Source: Betaproteobacteria bacterium
Lineage (GTDB): Bacteria > Pseudomonadota > Gammaproteobacteria > Burkholderiales > Burkholderiaceae_A
Assembly (NCBI GenBank): GCA_018970545.1
Contig: JAGWWC010000003.1
Coordinates: 1 to 64,000 of the forward strand
Length of the DNA stretch: 64,000 nt
Reading direction: 5' to 3'
Positions within the stretch are counted from its first letter, which is position 1, and every line of letters starts with the position of its first letter. Below the pieces are notes generated by a model. That model ran no database searches. It saw nothing but the letters and a program-made list of their open reading frames with translations, and had not been told where the DNA came from. Shown one piece after another: positions 10,111 through 19,350 of this stretch. The translations under genes were made by a program, and so were the position numbers.

Positions 10111-11625
10111 TTACACCACAGAAGGCAAATCAAGTCCCCGGATCAGCTGCCCGCTACGCACCATCCCAAGAGCGGCCTGAAGATCAGGATAAATGTAGCG
10201 ATCATCGGTCAGCCGAGGAATACGGGCTCGAAGACAGGTCCGCACTGCCTCAAGCATTGGGCTTGAAGTGAGCGGAGCATGAAAGTCACAGCCCTGCGCG
10301 GCACATAGCCACTCGATCGCAATAATGTTGAGCGCATTGTCCACCATCGGTCGGAGCCTTCGGCTAGCGTGGGCCGCCATCGAAACATGGTCCTCTTGAT
10401 TTGCCGATGTCGGTATTGAGTCAACACTCGCGGGAGAGGCTCGTTGTTTATTTTCCGACACCAGTGCGGCAGCCGTTACCTGCGCGATCATGAAGCCTGA
10501 GTTCAGTCCCGGCTGAGGGGTGAGGAAGGCCGGAAGCCCCGATAACGCTGGATCCATCAGCATCGCGATACGACGCTCGGCCAGCGAACCGATTTCACAG
10601 ATGGCCATCGCAATCATGTCAGCCGCAAAGGCCACTGGCTCCGCATGAAAATTACCTCCCGACAAGGCCACTCCTTCCTGCTCGACGCCAAAGATGAGTG
10701 GGTTATCCGAGACGCTATTGGCCTCGGTTTCTAGAGTGGATGCGGCAAACTGCAGCAGGTCAAGACACGCCCCCATCACCTGCGGCTGGCAACGAAGGCA
10801 ATAGGGATCTTGCACACGCTCATCACCCCTGAGATGCGATGATCGAATGACGCTGCCTGCCAGCAATTGCCGCAAGGCCTGCGCCGTCACCATCTGGCCC
10901 CTGTGCCTTCTCAGCGCATGAATTCGTGGATCAAACGGCGCATCAGAACCCTTGGCGGCATCGGTCGATAAGGCACCTGTCACAAGAGCAGACCGAAACA
11001 AAACATCCGCATCGAAGAGCGCTGCCAGCGCATGGGCGGTTGAGAATTGGGTGCCATTCAAGAGCGCCAATCCCTCTTTGGGGCCGAGCGTCACCGGCTG
11101 CAGCCCAACACGCTTTAGCGCCTGCACCGCGGGCAGGCGCCCATCGGGCGTATCGGCTTCCCCCACTCCAATCATGACGGCTGTCATGTGGGCCAGAGGT
11201 GCCAAATCGCCGGATGCCCCCACCGAGCCTTGAGCTGGCACTACGGGAATAATGTCTCGAGTCAGCATCGCTTCCAGCAGATCCATGGTGGCCAGGCGAA
11301 TTCCCGAGGCTCCCTGAGCCAAGCTGACAAGTTTTAAAGCCATCATCAGCCGCGTCACTTGGGGTGCCGTGCTGTCACCTACACCGGCTGCATGCGAGAG
11401 CACAATGTTGCGCTGGAGGCATTCCAAGTCCTCGGTCGCGATGCGCACGCTGGATAACTTTCCAAATCCGGTGTTCACCCCATAAATGGGGTCTCCGGCA
11501 GCCACCATGCGCTCAACGGTGGCTGCACTCGAGCGCACCCCCTCCCGGCAGGCAGGATCGAGCACTGGCATGGCGCCGTGATAAATCTCTCGCCACTGGG
11601 CCAACGTTACAGAACCCGGAGTCAC
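10111..11625 (-). CDS. hutH: histidine ammonia-lyase
   Basis: First pathway step: non-oxidative deamination of L-histidine to urocanate. The Ala-Ser-Gly triad that forms the MIO electrophile is in [25 protein letters not shown], the substrate-site Tyr loop, is near the N-terminus, and [11 protein letters not shown] is present. The 504-residue length is normal. The start is a GTG at 11625, ten bases after the hutC stop. Confidence 0.97.
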   Translation of the reverse strand: MTPGSVTLAQWREIYHGAMPVLDPACREGVRSSAATVERMVAAGDPIYGVNTGFGKLSSVRIATEDLECLQRNIVLSHAAGVGDSTAPQVTRLMMALKLVSLAQGASGIRLATMDLLEAMLTRDIIPVVPAQGSVGASGDLAPLAHMTAVMIGVGEADTPDGRLPAVQALKRVGLQPVTLGPKEGLALLNGTQFSTAHALAALFDADVLFRSALVTGALSTDAAKGSDAPFDPRIHALRRHRGQMVTAQALRQLLAGSVIRSSHLRGDERVQDPYCLRCQPQVMGACLDLLQFAASTLETEANSVSDNPLIFGVEQEGVALSGGNFHAEPVAFAADMIAMAICEIGSLAERRIAMLMDPALSGLPAFLTPQPGLNSGFMIAQVTAAALVSENKQRASPASVDSIPTSANQEDHVSMAAHASRRLRPMVDNALNIIAIEWLCAAQGCDFHAPLTSSPMLEAVRTCLRARIPRLTDDRYIYPDLQAALGMVRSGQLIRGLDLPSVV

Positions 11626-11634
11626 GGTCAGGGC

Positions 11635-12423
11635 CTAAGGCGAGCTTGGGGTGCCGTCTGCTCGATATCGGCTACCCAGTCGATATCGAGAGGGATGAAA
11701 ACATCGCACCAGAGTTACGGGAACGCCGCGCGTCCAGGTCCTTCGAGTCAGCAGCAGGCAAGGCTGGTCTGGATCCATTTGCAAGCGCAGCGCCTGCTCC
11801 GGGGTGGGGAGTACCGCATCAACGACGTGCTCAATCTCATCAAAAGGCACATTGCGCACGAGATACTCCGAGGGCTGTTGCTGACTGAAATCTTGCTGAA
11901 CGAAATCGGGCGCCAATCGCGGATTCACATAACGGTCCTCGAGCTGAACCGCCACGCGATCCTCGTAATGCACACAGACGGAGTGGTAGACCGACTCACC
12001 CGTGCGCAGCTCGAGAGCAGCGGCCACCTCAAGCGGGGCAGCCACACGCTCCAGCGTTATCATTTCACAGTGATAGTCGTGACCTCGCTGGCGAATCTCG
12101 CTGGCCAAATTCGCGATTCTCAGCAGCGTCGAGTGCGGCTTTTGCTCACTGACGAAGCTGCCTACTCCAGCAATCCGCACAATGCGGCCCTGCTCTGCCA
12201 ACTCACGCAAAGCACGATTTACCGTCATTCGCGACATGCCAAACCGCGCCACCAGTTCGTGCTCCGAGGGCAGTCGGTCTCCTGGCCCAAGCGTGCCATC
12301 TTGAATCTGTCGCGAGACCAAATCCTTAATCTGCTGATAAAGCGCTACGGCACCCGCCTTTCTTGCGGGCGCATGACGGCGGTGGCTGACAAGGGATTTC
12401 AGGGCAACAGCAGCACGAGCCAT
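11635..12423 (-). CDS. hutC: histidine utilization repressor, GntR/HutC family
   Basis: DNA-binding repressor with an N-terminal winged helix (about residues 24-95; LPSEHELVARFGMSRMTVNRAL is the recognition region) and a C-terminal UTRA ligand-binding domain (about 115-255). HutC proteins are released from DNA by urocanate. It lies between the importer genes and hutH on the same strand. Two sites that fit the HutC-family pattern GT-N-TA-N-AC lie before the importer at 15185-15194 and 15321-15330, so the repressor probably controls the whole unit including itself. The 61-base gap before it holds only a degenerate similar sequence near 12469-12481. Confidence 0.93.
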   Translation of the reverse strand: MARAAVALKSLVSHRRHAPARKAGAVALYQQIKDLVSRQIQDGTLGPGDRLPSEHELVARFGMSRMTVNRALRELAEQGRIVRIAGVGSFVSEQKPHSTLLRIANLASEIRQRGHDYHCEMITLERVAAPLEVAAALELRTGESVYHSVCVHYEDRVAVQLEDRYVNPRLAPDFVQQDFSQQQPSEYLVRNVPFDEIEHVVDAVLPTPEQALRLQMDPDQPCLLLTRRTWTRGVPVTLVRCFHPSRYRLGSRYRADGTPSSP

Positions 12424-12484
12424 GGTGTTAGTCAGCGAATTCAGATCGTTTCAATTCAGACTCAGCACGCTATACGGTGTACAT

Positions 12485-13264
12485 TCAATGCTCGACGGCG
12501 GCCATAGACTCCGCCCGAATTTCCTCTGTGAGCCGCGCCTTCAAGGCCATAAATTCCGGAGATGTCTTGATGGTGTAGTGCCGAGGATGCGGTAAATCAA
12601 CGTTAAGCTCAGTCTTGATCCGCCCTGGTCGGGCCGTGAACACGACAACACGATTGGCCATAAAGATCGCCTCGTCGATGTCATGTGTGACAAAAAGAAC
12701 AGTCTTTTGGGCAGACTCCCAGATCCCAAGCAAGAGCTCCTGCATCAACACCCGCGTCTGGTTATCCAGGGCACCAAAAGGCTCGTCCATCAACAGAATC
12801 TTTGGGTCGTTGGCCAAAGCGCGGGCGATCGCTGTGCGCTGCTGCATTCCGCCGGAAAGCTGCTTAGGATAGTGCTGCTCAAATCCTCTTAGACCCACCT
12901 TGGCAATGAAATAGGCGGCCCGCTCCCTCTGTGCGGCCTCTGGGGTGCCGCACTCTCGCATTCCAAAACAGATGTTCTGCTCCACAGTCAACCACGGGAA
13001 AAGCGTATAACTTTGGAAGACCATGCCACGCTCGGCACCAGGGCCTTCTACGGGGTTGCCATCAAGCAAAACACTGCCCGTCGTCGGCTGATCGAGCCCT
13101 GCAACAATACGCAACAGGGTGGACTTGCCGCAACCCGATGGGCCCAGAATCGTGACAAAGTCATTTTCTCGAACATTAAAATCGATTGGCGTGAGGGCCT
13201 GCGTTGTTGCGCCCTTCCTTCCCACAAAAACGCGGGATACACCTTGAATAGTGAGCTTGTTCAC
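12485..13264 (-). CDS. ABC transporter ATP-binding protein, NitT/TauT type
   Basis: Cytoplasmic ATPase of the importer at the head of the hut operon. Walker A is GPSGCGKST, the signature is LSGGMQQR, Walker B is ILLMDEPFGALD and the switch His is in FVTHDIDEA. No ATG fits the N-terminus. The GTG at 13264 (VNKLTIQGVSRVF) matches where related proteins begin and leaves 40 bases after the permease stop; an upstream TTG at 13354 would overlap the permease. The substrate is probably histidine, urocanate or a related imidazole compound, inferred from the operon. Confidence 0.9.
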   Translation of the reverse strand: MNKLTIQGVSRVFVGRKGATTQALTPIDFNVRENDFVTILGPSGCGKSTLLRIVAGLDQPTTGSVLLDGNPVEGPGAERGMVFQSYTLFPWLTVEQNICFGMRECGTPEAAQRERAAYFIAKVGLRGFEQHYPKQLSGGMQQRTAIARALANDPKILLMDEPFGALDNQTRVLMQELLLGIWESAQKTVLFVTHDIDEAIFMANRVVVFTARPGRIKTELNVDLPHPRHYTIKTSPEFMALKARLTEEIRAESMAAVEH

Positions 13265-13304
13265 TGTCTCGATCGCTTCAAGGATACGATCCAGCGCGCA
13301 TCCA

Positions 13305-14150
13305 TCAGAGCGAGCTCCAAACAAAAAGCCGTCTGTTAAAGGCCTTGAACGCAAAATCAGAGATCAGCCCAATCAGGCCAATCACAATAATGCCGAAAAT
13401 AATCTGGCCAGTATTCAGCAATGCCTGACTGTCAGTGATCATGTGGCCAATGCCAGAAGAGGAGCCGATCAACTCCGCCACGATGACATAGGTCCAGGCC
13501 CAGCCCAGCACGAGACGAAGGGTCTCCGCGATCTCGGGGGCGGCGCCCGGAATCAGCACGCGCCGAACGATCCCCTGCGGCGAGGCACCTAAGGTGTAGG
13601 CGGCCTCCACCAGATCCCTTCGCGCAGCCCCGACCGTCACCGCCACCATCAAAATGATTTGAAAAACAGATCCGATGAAGATCACAAGAATTTTTTGCAG
13701 CTCACCAATTCCTGCCCAAAGAATGAGCAGCGGGATAAAGGCCGAGGCCGGTAGATATCGGCAAAACGATACGAAGGGCTCCAGAAAAGCCTCGACGCCC
13801 TTGTGGGCACCCATCATGATTCCAAGCGGCACGGCGATTACAGCCGCCAGAATAAATCCACCCATGACTCGCCATACGGTCATGCCGATGTCATGGATAA
13901 AGTTAAATTCCACAAACAAGAGCCAGCCTTCTCTCACCATCGCGATCGGGCTCGCTAAGAAAGTGGGCGAGACATAGCCACCGATCGTGAAAAAAGCCCA
14001 AACGAGAAAAAACAGAACGAAGAAGGCCAGAGCAAGGCCCCATCGTGCAACAGCACTGACTGGCTCTAGAGGCGCCCGTTTCCGGCGGCCAGCCCTCGCA
14101 AGGGCGACCGCCGGAGTATCAGATGCAACAGTAGTGCTGCGGCTGCTCAC
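13305..14150 (-). CDS. ABC transporter permease, NitT/TauT type
   Basis: Inner-membrane permease of 281 residues with about six hydrophobic helices and the BPD_transp_1 coupling loop (EAAYTLGASPQGIVRRVLIP). Its start overlaps the stop of the substrate-binding gene (ATGA), and the ATPase gene follows. The three genes form one importer in the hut operon. Confidence 0.9.
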   Translation of the reverse strand: MSSRSTTVASDTPAVALARAGRRKRAPLEPVSAVARWGLALAFFVLFFLVWAFFTIGGYVSPTFLASPIAMVREGWLLFVEFNFIHDIGMTVWRVMGGFILAAVIAVPLGIMMGAHKGVEAFLEPFVSFCRYLPASAFIPLLILWAGIGELQKILVIFIGSVFQIILMVAVTVGAARRDLVEAAYTLGASPQGIVRRVLIPGAAPEIAETLRLVLGWAWTYVIVAELIGSSSGIGHMITDSQALLNTGQIIFGIIVIGLIGLISDFAFKAFNRRLFVWSSL

Positions 14151-15103
14151 TTAAGGAAGCTGGTGTCGTACATTGCATCAAAGTTACTGGGGATGCTTCG
14201 AATGACTCCTGCCTCGAGTAGGATCGCGGCTGCGTCTTTCATGAAAGCCTGTAGCTCTCCCGCAAAAAACTTTTGGTTTGCAGCCCGATCCTGCCAGCGT
14301 AAATACGAAGCCGATTTCGCAAACGCCTCGCCAGTCTGCTTCACCGCCGCGCCCATAATCTCATTTGACTTTGCGGGTTCATTTTTGATCATTTCTAACG
14401 CGTCAAAATAAGCATTGGCAAGATTGCGAGCTGCCTTGGGATTGGCCTTCAGCCAATCCGGAGCGCATCCCACCGTGTCCATCACCATGGGGTAATCGAG
14501 CGTTGTGGCCATGATTTTTCCTGCGGAAGGGTTGGCCCGAACCGTAGAAAGAAAGGGCTCATAGGTCATGGCCGCATCATTTTGGCCGGTAACAAACGCC
14601 TGAGCAGCCGCCTGGGGAGACATCGTGACGGTCTTGACATCCTTCATGCTCATACCGTTTTTACTCAGCATCCAAGCCAGGCCAAAGTAAGGTGCGGTGC
14701 CCGGGGCATCCACACTGATCGTCTTACCTTTGAGATCTGCAAACTTGTTGATGTTCGCCCGAACTGCAATCCCGTCTGCACCGAACGATTTGTCCAGCTG
14801 GAAGATCTGAACGATGGGTACGCCGTTGGCATTCCAGGCGACGTGCGTCTCAACCGTTGTGGCCGCACACTGAATCGACTTGGAGGCGAGCGCCAGATGA
14901 CGATCCTTTTGGGGAATCATTTTGATCTCGACATCGAGGCCGTGCTTCTTAAAGATGCCAGCCTTATCGGCCAGCGTCAGGGGTGCGAAACCGGTCCATC
15001 CCGACATGCCCAATGCAAGTTTGGTTTCCTGGGCATGCGCTGAGACGGCCACGCTGGCACAAAAGGCGGTCAGGGCCGCCGTTTTAATCAGAGACGAGCG
15101 CAT
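14147..15103 (-). CDS. ABC transporter periplasmic substrate-binding protein, NMT1/SsuA-like
   Basis: Periplasmic receptor of the hut-linked importer. The start at 15103 (MRSSLIKTAALTAFC) has a strong AAGGAGGAAG site, whereas an upstream start at 15157 lacks one. Residues 1 to about 24 form a Sec signal peptide ending SAHAQ. The mature part has the NMT1/THI5-like fold signature (LADKAGIFKKHGLDVEI, then GQNDAAMTYEPF). As the first gene downstream of the HutC-type operators, it is expected to be induced with histidine catabolism. The ligand is inferred to be an imidazole compound. Confidence 0.88.
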   Translation of the reverse strand: MRSSLIKTAALTAFCASVAVSAHAQETKLALGMSGWTGFAPLTLADKAGIFKKHGLDVEIKMIPQKDRHLALASKSIQCAATTVETHVAWNANGVPIVQIFQLDKSFGADGIAVRANINKFADLKGKTISVDAPGTAPYFGLAWMLSKNGMSMKDVKTVTMSPQAAAQAFVTGQNDAAMTYEPFLSTVRANPSAGKIMATTLDYPMVMDTVGCAPDWLKANPKAARNLANAYFDALEMIKNEPAKSNEIMGAAVKQTGEAFAKSASYLRWQDRAANQKFFAGELQAFMKDAAAILLEAGVIRSIPSNFDAMYDTSFLK

Positions 15104-15184
15104 AAAAAACTTCCTCCTTAAAGAATGTCTGCCTTGACGGCGAATCGGAACCCTCAACTCCCCTTTTTTTGGCGCCCGCTATTT

Positions 15185-15194
15185 TGTCTATACA
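15185..15194. promoter_or_regulatory. hutC operator: HutC-type operator 1
   Basis: TGTCTATACA fits the GT-N-TA-N-AC pattern known for HutC-subfamily regulators. It overlaps the predicted -10 of the hut operon promoter, a position expected for repression. Binding is inferred from the pattern and the nearby hutC. Confidence 0.65.
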
Positions 15195-15216
15195 GGGCAG
15201 AAAACGGTCCTGTAAA
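15187..15216 (-). promoter_or_regulatory. predicted sigma70 promoter of the hut operon
   Basis: Read on the minus strand: -35 TTTACA (15211-15216), an 18-base spacer, -10 TATAGA (15187-15192). It precedes the importer start codon at 15103 by about 85 bases, and its -10 lies in the HutC-type operator. Confidence 0.5.
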
Positions 15217-15266
15217 CCGCCGCTGAAAGTGGTCGCAGCTCGGCCAGAAAAAGATGAATCAGGCCG

Positions 15267-15282
15267 AAGAATCTTGATTCTT
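15267..15282. repeat. short inverted repeat between the two HutC-type sites
   Basis: AAGAATC-TT-GATTCTT, extended imperfectly by GGCC on the left and AGGCC on the right. It has no T-run and lies upstream of the promoter, so a second regulator site is more likely than a terminator. Function unknown. Confidence 0.35.
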
Positions 15283-15320
15283 GAGGCCAAGTGGAAACAT
15301 TCGGAGATGCACTGTCTTGC

Positions 15321-15330
15321 TGTCTAGACA
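15321..15330. promoter_or_regulatory. hutC operator: HutC-type operator 2
   Basis: TGTCTAGACA is a perfect ten-base palindrome and also matches GT-N-TA-N-AC. It lies 127 bases upstream of site 1, suitable for cooperative binding or looping. Confidence 0.6.
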
Positions 15331-15395
15331 AATCCGTGCTACCCCGAAAATCGGGGCCATGACATCACCTGCAAAGGCGTCGAGCCAAACGGTCC

Positions 15396-16370
15396 CTAGT
15401 CCAGCTTTGCACCGGCAGCCTTCACGGCTTGTGCCCAGCGAGGCATCTCGCGGGCCAGAAAGGCAGCAAACGGCTCGGGGCCCAGCCAGGCCGGCTCGGA
15501 CCCCTGATCACCCATCGTTTTTTGAATCTCGGCCGCGTCGAGCGCTTCTTTAAACGCTAGGCTTAATTTACGGACGACCTCCGCGGGCGTGCCTTTGGGG
15601 GCAAGAATTCCGTAAAAACCGACGACATCGAGCGAAGCGACCCCAGTTTCCAGCACCGTCGGAACGCCCGCGAGCGCAGGATTTCTTTTGTTGCTGGTCA
15701 CCGCCAGCACGCGAATCTTGCCATCTTTGAAATGATTCACTGCTTGCGGAATCGACTCGGCCATGAAATCAACGTGGCCGGCCAAAAGATCCGTGAAAGC
15801 AGGCGCGGTCCCTTTGTAAGGCACATGAACCATTGAAATTCCGGTCTCGGTCTTGAGCATCTCCGGCACCAGATGAGAGATGCCCCCATTTCCCGCAGAC
15901 CCGTAATTGAGCTTGCCGGGATTTGCCTTTGCGTGCTGGATAAGTTCCTTCAAATTTTTCGCCGGCACTTTATTGTTCACAATCAGTGCAAGGGCCTGCT
16001 GAGCCGTGCGCGCAACGGGAGCGAAATCTCGTAAGGTGTCGTATGGCTTCTGCGTATAGATTGCCGGATTGATGACCATCGTTCCGGTATTCGCAAGCAA
16101 CAAGGTGTAGCCATCCGGCGGCGACTGAGCGACGAATTGTGCGCCAATCGTGCCACCGGCACCGGCTCGGTAGTCAATCACCACAGGCTGGCCGAGCGAG
16201 GCGGCAAGTCGGGTCGACAGCAGGCGAATATGCTGGTCCAGCGGACCGCCCGCAGGAAACCCCATCACAATCCGTACCGGTTTGTCGGGAAACGTCGTGG
16301 CCTGCGCCATTGCAGGCGGCAGGCTGGCAATTGTGATTACGATTGCAGCAAAGAATCGATAGATGCTCAT
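15396..16370 (-). CDS. Bug/TctC-family periplasmic tricarboxylate-type receptor
   Basis: Extracytoplasmic solute receptor typical of Burkholderiales. The start at 16370 (MSIYRFFAAIVITIASL) gives a clean signal peptide ending AMAQA and has a GGGAG site; an upstream start would add 40 atypical residues. Family motifs are FPDKPVRIVMGFPAGGPLD, YRAGAGGTIGAQFVAQSPPDGYTLL and VPYKGTAPAFTDLLAGHVDF. No TctA/TctB membrane partners are nearby, as is common for orphan Bug proteins. It lies 49 bases after the Kelch gene on the same strand. Ligand unknown, perhaps a carboxylate linked to the GMC/Kelch pair. Confidence 0.9.
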   Translation of the reverse strand: MSIYRFFAAIVITIASLPPAMAQATTFPDKPVRIVMGFPAGGPLDQHIRLLSTRLAASLGQPVVIDYRAGAGGTIGAQFVAQSPPDGYTLLLANTGTMVINPAIYTQKPYDTLRDFAPVARTAQQALALIVNNKVPAKNLKELIQHAKANPGKLNYGSAGNGGISHLVPEMLKTETGISMVHVPYKGTAPAFTDLLAGHVDFMAESIPQAVNHFKDGKIRVLAVTSNKRNPALAGVPTVLETGVASLDVVGFYGILAPKGTPAEVVRKLSLAFKEALDAAEIQKTMGDQGSEPAWLGPEPFAAFLAREMPRWAQAVKAAGAKLD

Positions 16371-16419
16371 TGATGACTCCCGAAACTCGTCAGCCAGTAC
16401 ACGGCGCCAAAACCAAATC

Positions 16420-17499
16420 CTAGTCCAGAGTAAACGCCTCATGAAGTGCGCTCTGAATATCGCCGCCCATGATGGGCCCGCCTCCGGCAACGTAAATCAT
16501 GTTCCCAATTGCAGCCGCTCCCATCCCGTGCCGGGGGGTCGGCATCGGCGCGTAGGACTCCCAGCGATCCGTCTGAAGATCATACGCTTCATTCTGACCA
16601 TACACGCGATTGGTACCCTCCCCGCCCATCACAAAAATCTTACCTTTGAAAAAAACTGCTCCATGTCCTGATCGAGCTGTCGGAAGCGGGTTGCGCATTG
16701 TCCAACGATCTGTTTTTGCGTCCCATGAGTGGTGAAGGTTTGAATTTGTATGAAAGCTATCCACCCGCCCCCCAAGAACGTGTATCAAGTCGTTGACCAC
16801 CAACGTGCCTGTATGGTCTCTTCCGGTGGGCAACGGCGTCAGGGCCACCCAACGATCTTGAGCGGGAACATACATGGTGTGCCAATTGACGGATTTTTTG
16901 TCACTGAATGTATCGCCAATGGCTCCCCCAACCGCGTGAATGTTCCCATTCAATGCCACGAGCGCCACTGCGCCACAGCGCTGAGGGAGCGGTGCAATTT
17001 CGCGCCACTGAGACTTTTCAAGAACGAAGCACCGCGAATCCGGCTTTCGATTCTGCTCCAAATGGCCGCCCACGGCGTAAAGCTGATCTCCTAGGACAGC
17101 AACGCCTACATGATTCGCACCACGGGGCAATGCAGGAGCATCAAACCATCGATCCTGTTTCGGGTCATAAACATGATGATAGGCACGATCCACTCGCTGT
17201 TCACCGTAGCCGCCCAAGACATGCATCTGCTGATTCATGACCGTCGCCCAGGCCATCTCACTTCGCGGCAACGGAAGAGTAGCCCGACGCATCCATCTTC
17301 CGGGCTGCTTTGATTTCGGTGCAGGCGAATCAAACACATGCTGCTGAGCCATCAGTGCAGTCGGCGCTTCCTTTGCACTGGGATCCCGAAGGGAGGAGTA
17401 AAGAGCGTCGCCATGATGCGAGTGGGATGCGGCCTGAGGCCATGAGGGCGACGAGATAATCAACCCCCCGATCATTCCTAAGAAATTTCGACGTTCCAT
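16420..17499 (-). CDS. Kelch-repeat beta-propeller protein, probably exported
   Basis: About 359 residues with a short ERRNFLG N-terminus that resembles a Tat signal, followed by a hydrophobic stretch. Kelch-type repeats then follow about every 50 residues (MHVLGGYGEQR, LYAVGGHLEQN, IHAVGGAIGD, IHVLGGRVDS, IFVMGGEGTN, IYVAGGGPIMG), each with the GG pair and a following Trp/Tyr. This predicts a six-bladed propeller. No catalytic residues are evident. The start at 17499 was chosen over 17538 because of the signal sequence. It begins seven bases after the GMC gene, so the pair is probably co-expressed; a periplasmic binding or redox role is possible but not shown. Confidence 0.8.
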   Translation of the reverse strand: MERRNFLGMIGGLIISSPSWPQAASHSHHGDALYSSLRDPSAKEAPTALMAQQHVFDSPAPKSKQPGRWMRRATLPLPRSEMAWATVMNQQMHVLGGYGEQRVDRAYHHVYDPKQDRWFDAPALPRGANHVGVAVLGDQLYAVGGHLEQNRKPDSRCFVLEKSQWREIAPLPQRCGAVALVALNGNIHAVGGAIGDTFSDKKSVNWHTMYVPAQDRWVALTPLPTGRDHTGTLVVNDLIHVLGGRVDSFHTNSNLHHSWDAKTDRWTMRNPLPTARSGHGAVFFKGKIFVMGGEGTNRVYGQNEAYDLQTDRWESYAPMPTPRHGMGAAAIGNMIYVAGGGPIMGGDIQSALHEAFTLD

Positions 17500-17506
17500 A
17501 AACGAC

Positions 17507-19108
17507 CTATAAATATTGCTGCTTGAGTTGATCCGCAATCTTCTCCGCCACCATGATGGTCGGAATGTTGGTGTTACTACTGGTTAAAAAAGGAAAAATC
17601 GAGGCGTCCACGACGCGCAGTCGCTCCAAGCCATGGACCCGACAGCCGGTATCCACCACCGCATCAGGATCATTGCCCATCCGGCAGGTGCCTGCCGGAT
17701 GCCAACAGGTCTGGCCCGTCGATCGAGCGTACTCAACCAATGCCTCATCAGATTGGACCGGGGCACCTGGCCGAATTTCATGATCAATCAGTGCTGAAAG
17801 CGCCTGTGACTGGCTCAGTCGCCGAGCGATTCTCATGCCCGCCAACAAAGTGGTGACATCCAGCGGATTTCTCAGGTATCCGGGCTGCACCGATGGGCTG
17901 ACCTCGGGATCGGTTGATTGAATATGCGTATCACCGCGCGATTGGGGGTAGATGCCATAGACACCGATTTGAAATGCTGAACCCGGATCCATCCCTTCAC
18001 GAAGTGACTCGGGGATTCGGTTGGTGGCGCTGGCAAGACTGATCTGAATGCGGAGATCAGGATTGTTTTCGTGCCCAAGACTTGACGCATAAAGCGTCGC
18101 TTTCAATGTGGCATCGGTAAAAAGTCCCCGCCTCAAAATCGCGTATTTTACCGCCTCCGTCATGAGCCGCCATGATTTGGTCAGCATGTAATTGATCGTG
18201 TCTTTTGATGACGTGGAGAAACAAAGTCGCGTCATGATGTGGTCCTGGAGATTCTCGCCGACTGCAGGCCGATCCAACACGGTTGGTATTCCGAATTCGG
18301 CAGTGATCTGGCGATTGCCAACGCCGGAGAGTTCGAGAATCTGCGGGCTGCGAACTGCGCCGGCACACAACAAAACCTCTTTTCCGGCGAGATATTCACG
18401 CTCAGCACCGCCATGCTTTACGACCACACCAACGGCCCGCTGCCGCTGAAACAGGAGTCGCTGCACGACTGCCCCGGTGATGACGGTGAGATTGTCTCTT
18501 CCCCGTGCAGCAGCCAAATAGCCCTCAGCAGTCCCTGTCCGGGCGCCTTGTCGCGTCGAGATCTGAAGATAGCTCGCACCGCAGGGGTTGCCCGCGTTGT
18601 AGTCAGCGATGATCGGATAACCAAGCTCCGCGCATCCGGAGATAAACGCATCGCAGAGCGTATTGTTTTCCACAAAACTGATATGGATCGGGCCGCCACG
18701 ACCGCGGTGCGGTGCCGCCGGGCCCGGCCAGTGCTCGAGTCTGCGAAAGTACGGAAGACAGTCTTCATAGGACCAATCCCCCACCATCTCCCCCCAGGCG
18801 TCGTATTTCGCGGGGTGCCCACGAACAACCAGCAAACCATTGACTGCGCTGGATCCGCCCAAGCACCTGCCACTGACCCAGTCGCGGGTGATGTGATTTG
18901 AGGCCGGGTCGGGCTGCGTGCGCAGCTTCCACGTGCGGCTCGGATCATTTAAAAGCTTTCCGACACCAATCGGAATGCGACTCCATAAGCCGCCCGAGTG
19001 CTGCCCCGCCTCCAGCAACAACACCCGATGGCGCGGATTTTCCGATAGCCGGGCAGCGAGCGTTGCACCCGCTGAGCCGGCCCCGACAACGATAAAATCA
19101 ATATTCAT
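17507..19108 (-). CDS. GMC family FAD-dependent oxidoreductase (choline dehydrogenase-like)
   Basis: A 533-residue flavoenzyme that oxidises a primary alcohol or related substrate. The ADP-binding motif is VVGAGSAGATLAARL at the N-terminus. The GMC signatures are GRCLGGSSAVNGLLVVRG and GAVRSPQILELSGVG. The catalytic His is in CWHPAGTCRMG, and the C-terminal block is SSNTNIPTIMVAEK. It is first in a GMC-Kelch-TctC unit. The substrate is unknown; proximity to choline-type genes is not seen. Confidence 0.9.
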   Translation of the reverse strand: MNIDFIVVGAGSAGATLAARLSENPRHRVLLLEAGQHSGGLWSRIPIGVGKLLNDPSRTWKLRTQPDPASNHITRDWVSGRCLGGSSAVNGLLVVRGHPAKYDAWGEMVGDWSYEDCLPYFRRLEHWPGPAAPHRGRGGPIHISFVENNTLCDAFISGCAELGYPIIADYNAGNPCGASYLQISTRQGARTGTAEGYLAAARGRDNLTVITGAVVQRLLFQRQRAVGVVVKHGGAEREYLAGKEVLLCAGAVRSPQILELSGVGNRQITAEFGIPTVLDRPAVGENLQDHIMTRLCFSTSSKDTINYMLTKSWRLMTEAVKYAILRRGLFTDATLKATLYASSLGHENNPDLRIQISLASATNRIPESLREGMDPGSAFQIGVYGIYPQSRGDTHIQSTDPEVSPSVQPGYLRNPLDVTTLLAGMRIARRLSQSQALSALIDHEIRPGAPVQSDEALVEYARSTGQTCWHPAGTCRMGNDPDAVVDTGCRVHGLERLRVVDASIFPFLTSSNTNIPTIMVAEKIADQLKQQYL

Positions 19109-19297
19109 TTTGAAGAGCTATTTCAGCTGGTTTCACTGCGCCCGATAGTACTTTGACTCATCCTCTGATCCAGCAGAATAGCCGGTGACGGACACCACCT
19201 GTCCGCACCTCATGCGGCCAGCCCCAATCGGATGGATCGTCTCTCTCCGAGGATCAGGGATTACACGAATATGGCCCCGGGGACAATTCATTAAGAC

Positions 19298-19311
19298 TGA
19301 AAGCGGTTACA
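19298..19311. promoter_or_regulatory. LacI-type operator upstream of an ABC operon
   Basis: TGAAAGCGGTTACA differs by one base from the operators at 28229 and 34473. It lies 40 bases before the start of the importer gene at 19351, in the 242-base gap to the divergent GMC gene. It fits the LacI/CcpA half-site pattern around a central CG. No convincing -35/-10 pair was seen. Confidence 0.6.
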
Positions 19312-19350
19312 ACAAAAAACTCAAGAAGTTATCGACATTCGGGGGGATTT

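Noticed and set aside
12469-12481. A third HutC operator just before hutC
   Set aside because: TATACGGTGTACA keeps half-site-like pieces but does not fit GT-N-TA-N-AC, so it is too weak to list as a site.
11578-12507. Long plus-strand open frame (309 codons) opposite hutC
   Set aside because: Antisense shadow of hutC. No ribosome site or family motif; hutC explains the stretch.
15342-15356. CCCCGAAAATCGGGG as a terminator of the TctC gene
   Set aside because: Perfect short stem but no T-run follows on the transcribed strand, so terminator function is not supported.
18239-18901. Plus-strand open frame of 220 codons opposite the GMC gene
   Set aside because: Antisense to a clearly intact GMC oxidoreductase. 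No motif or start signal.
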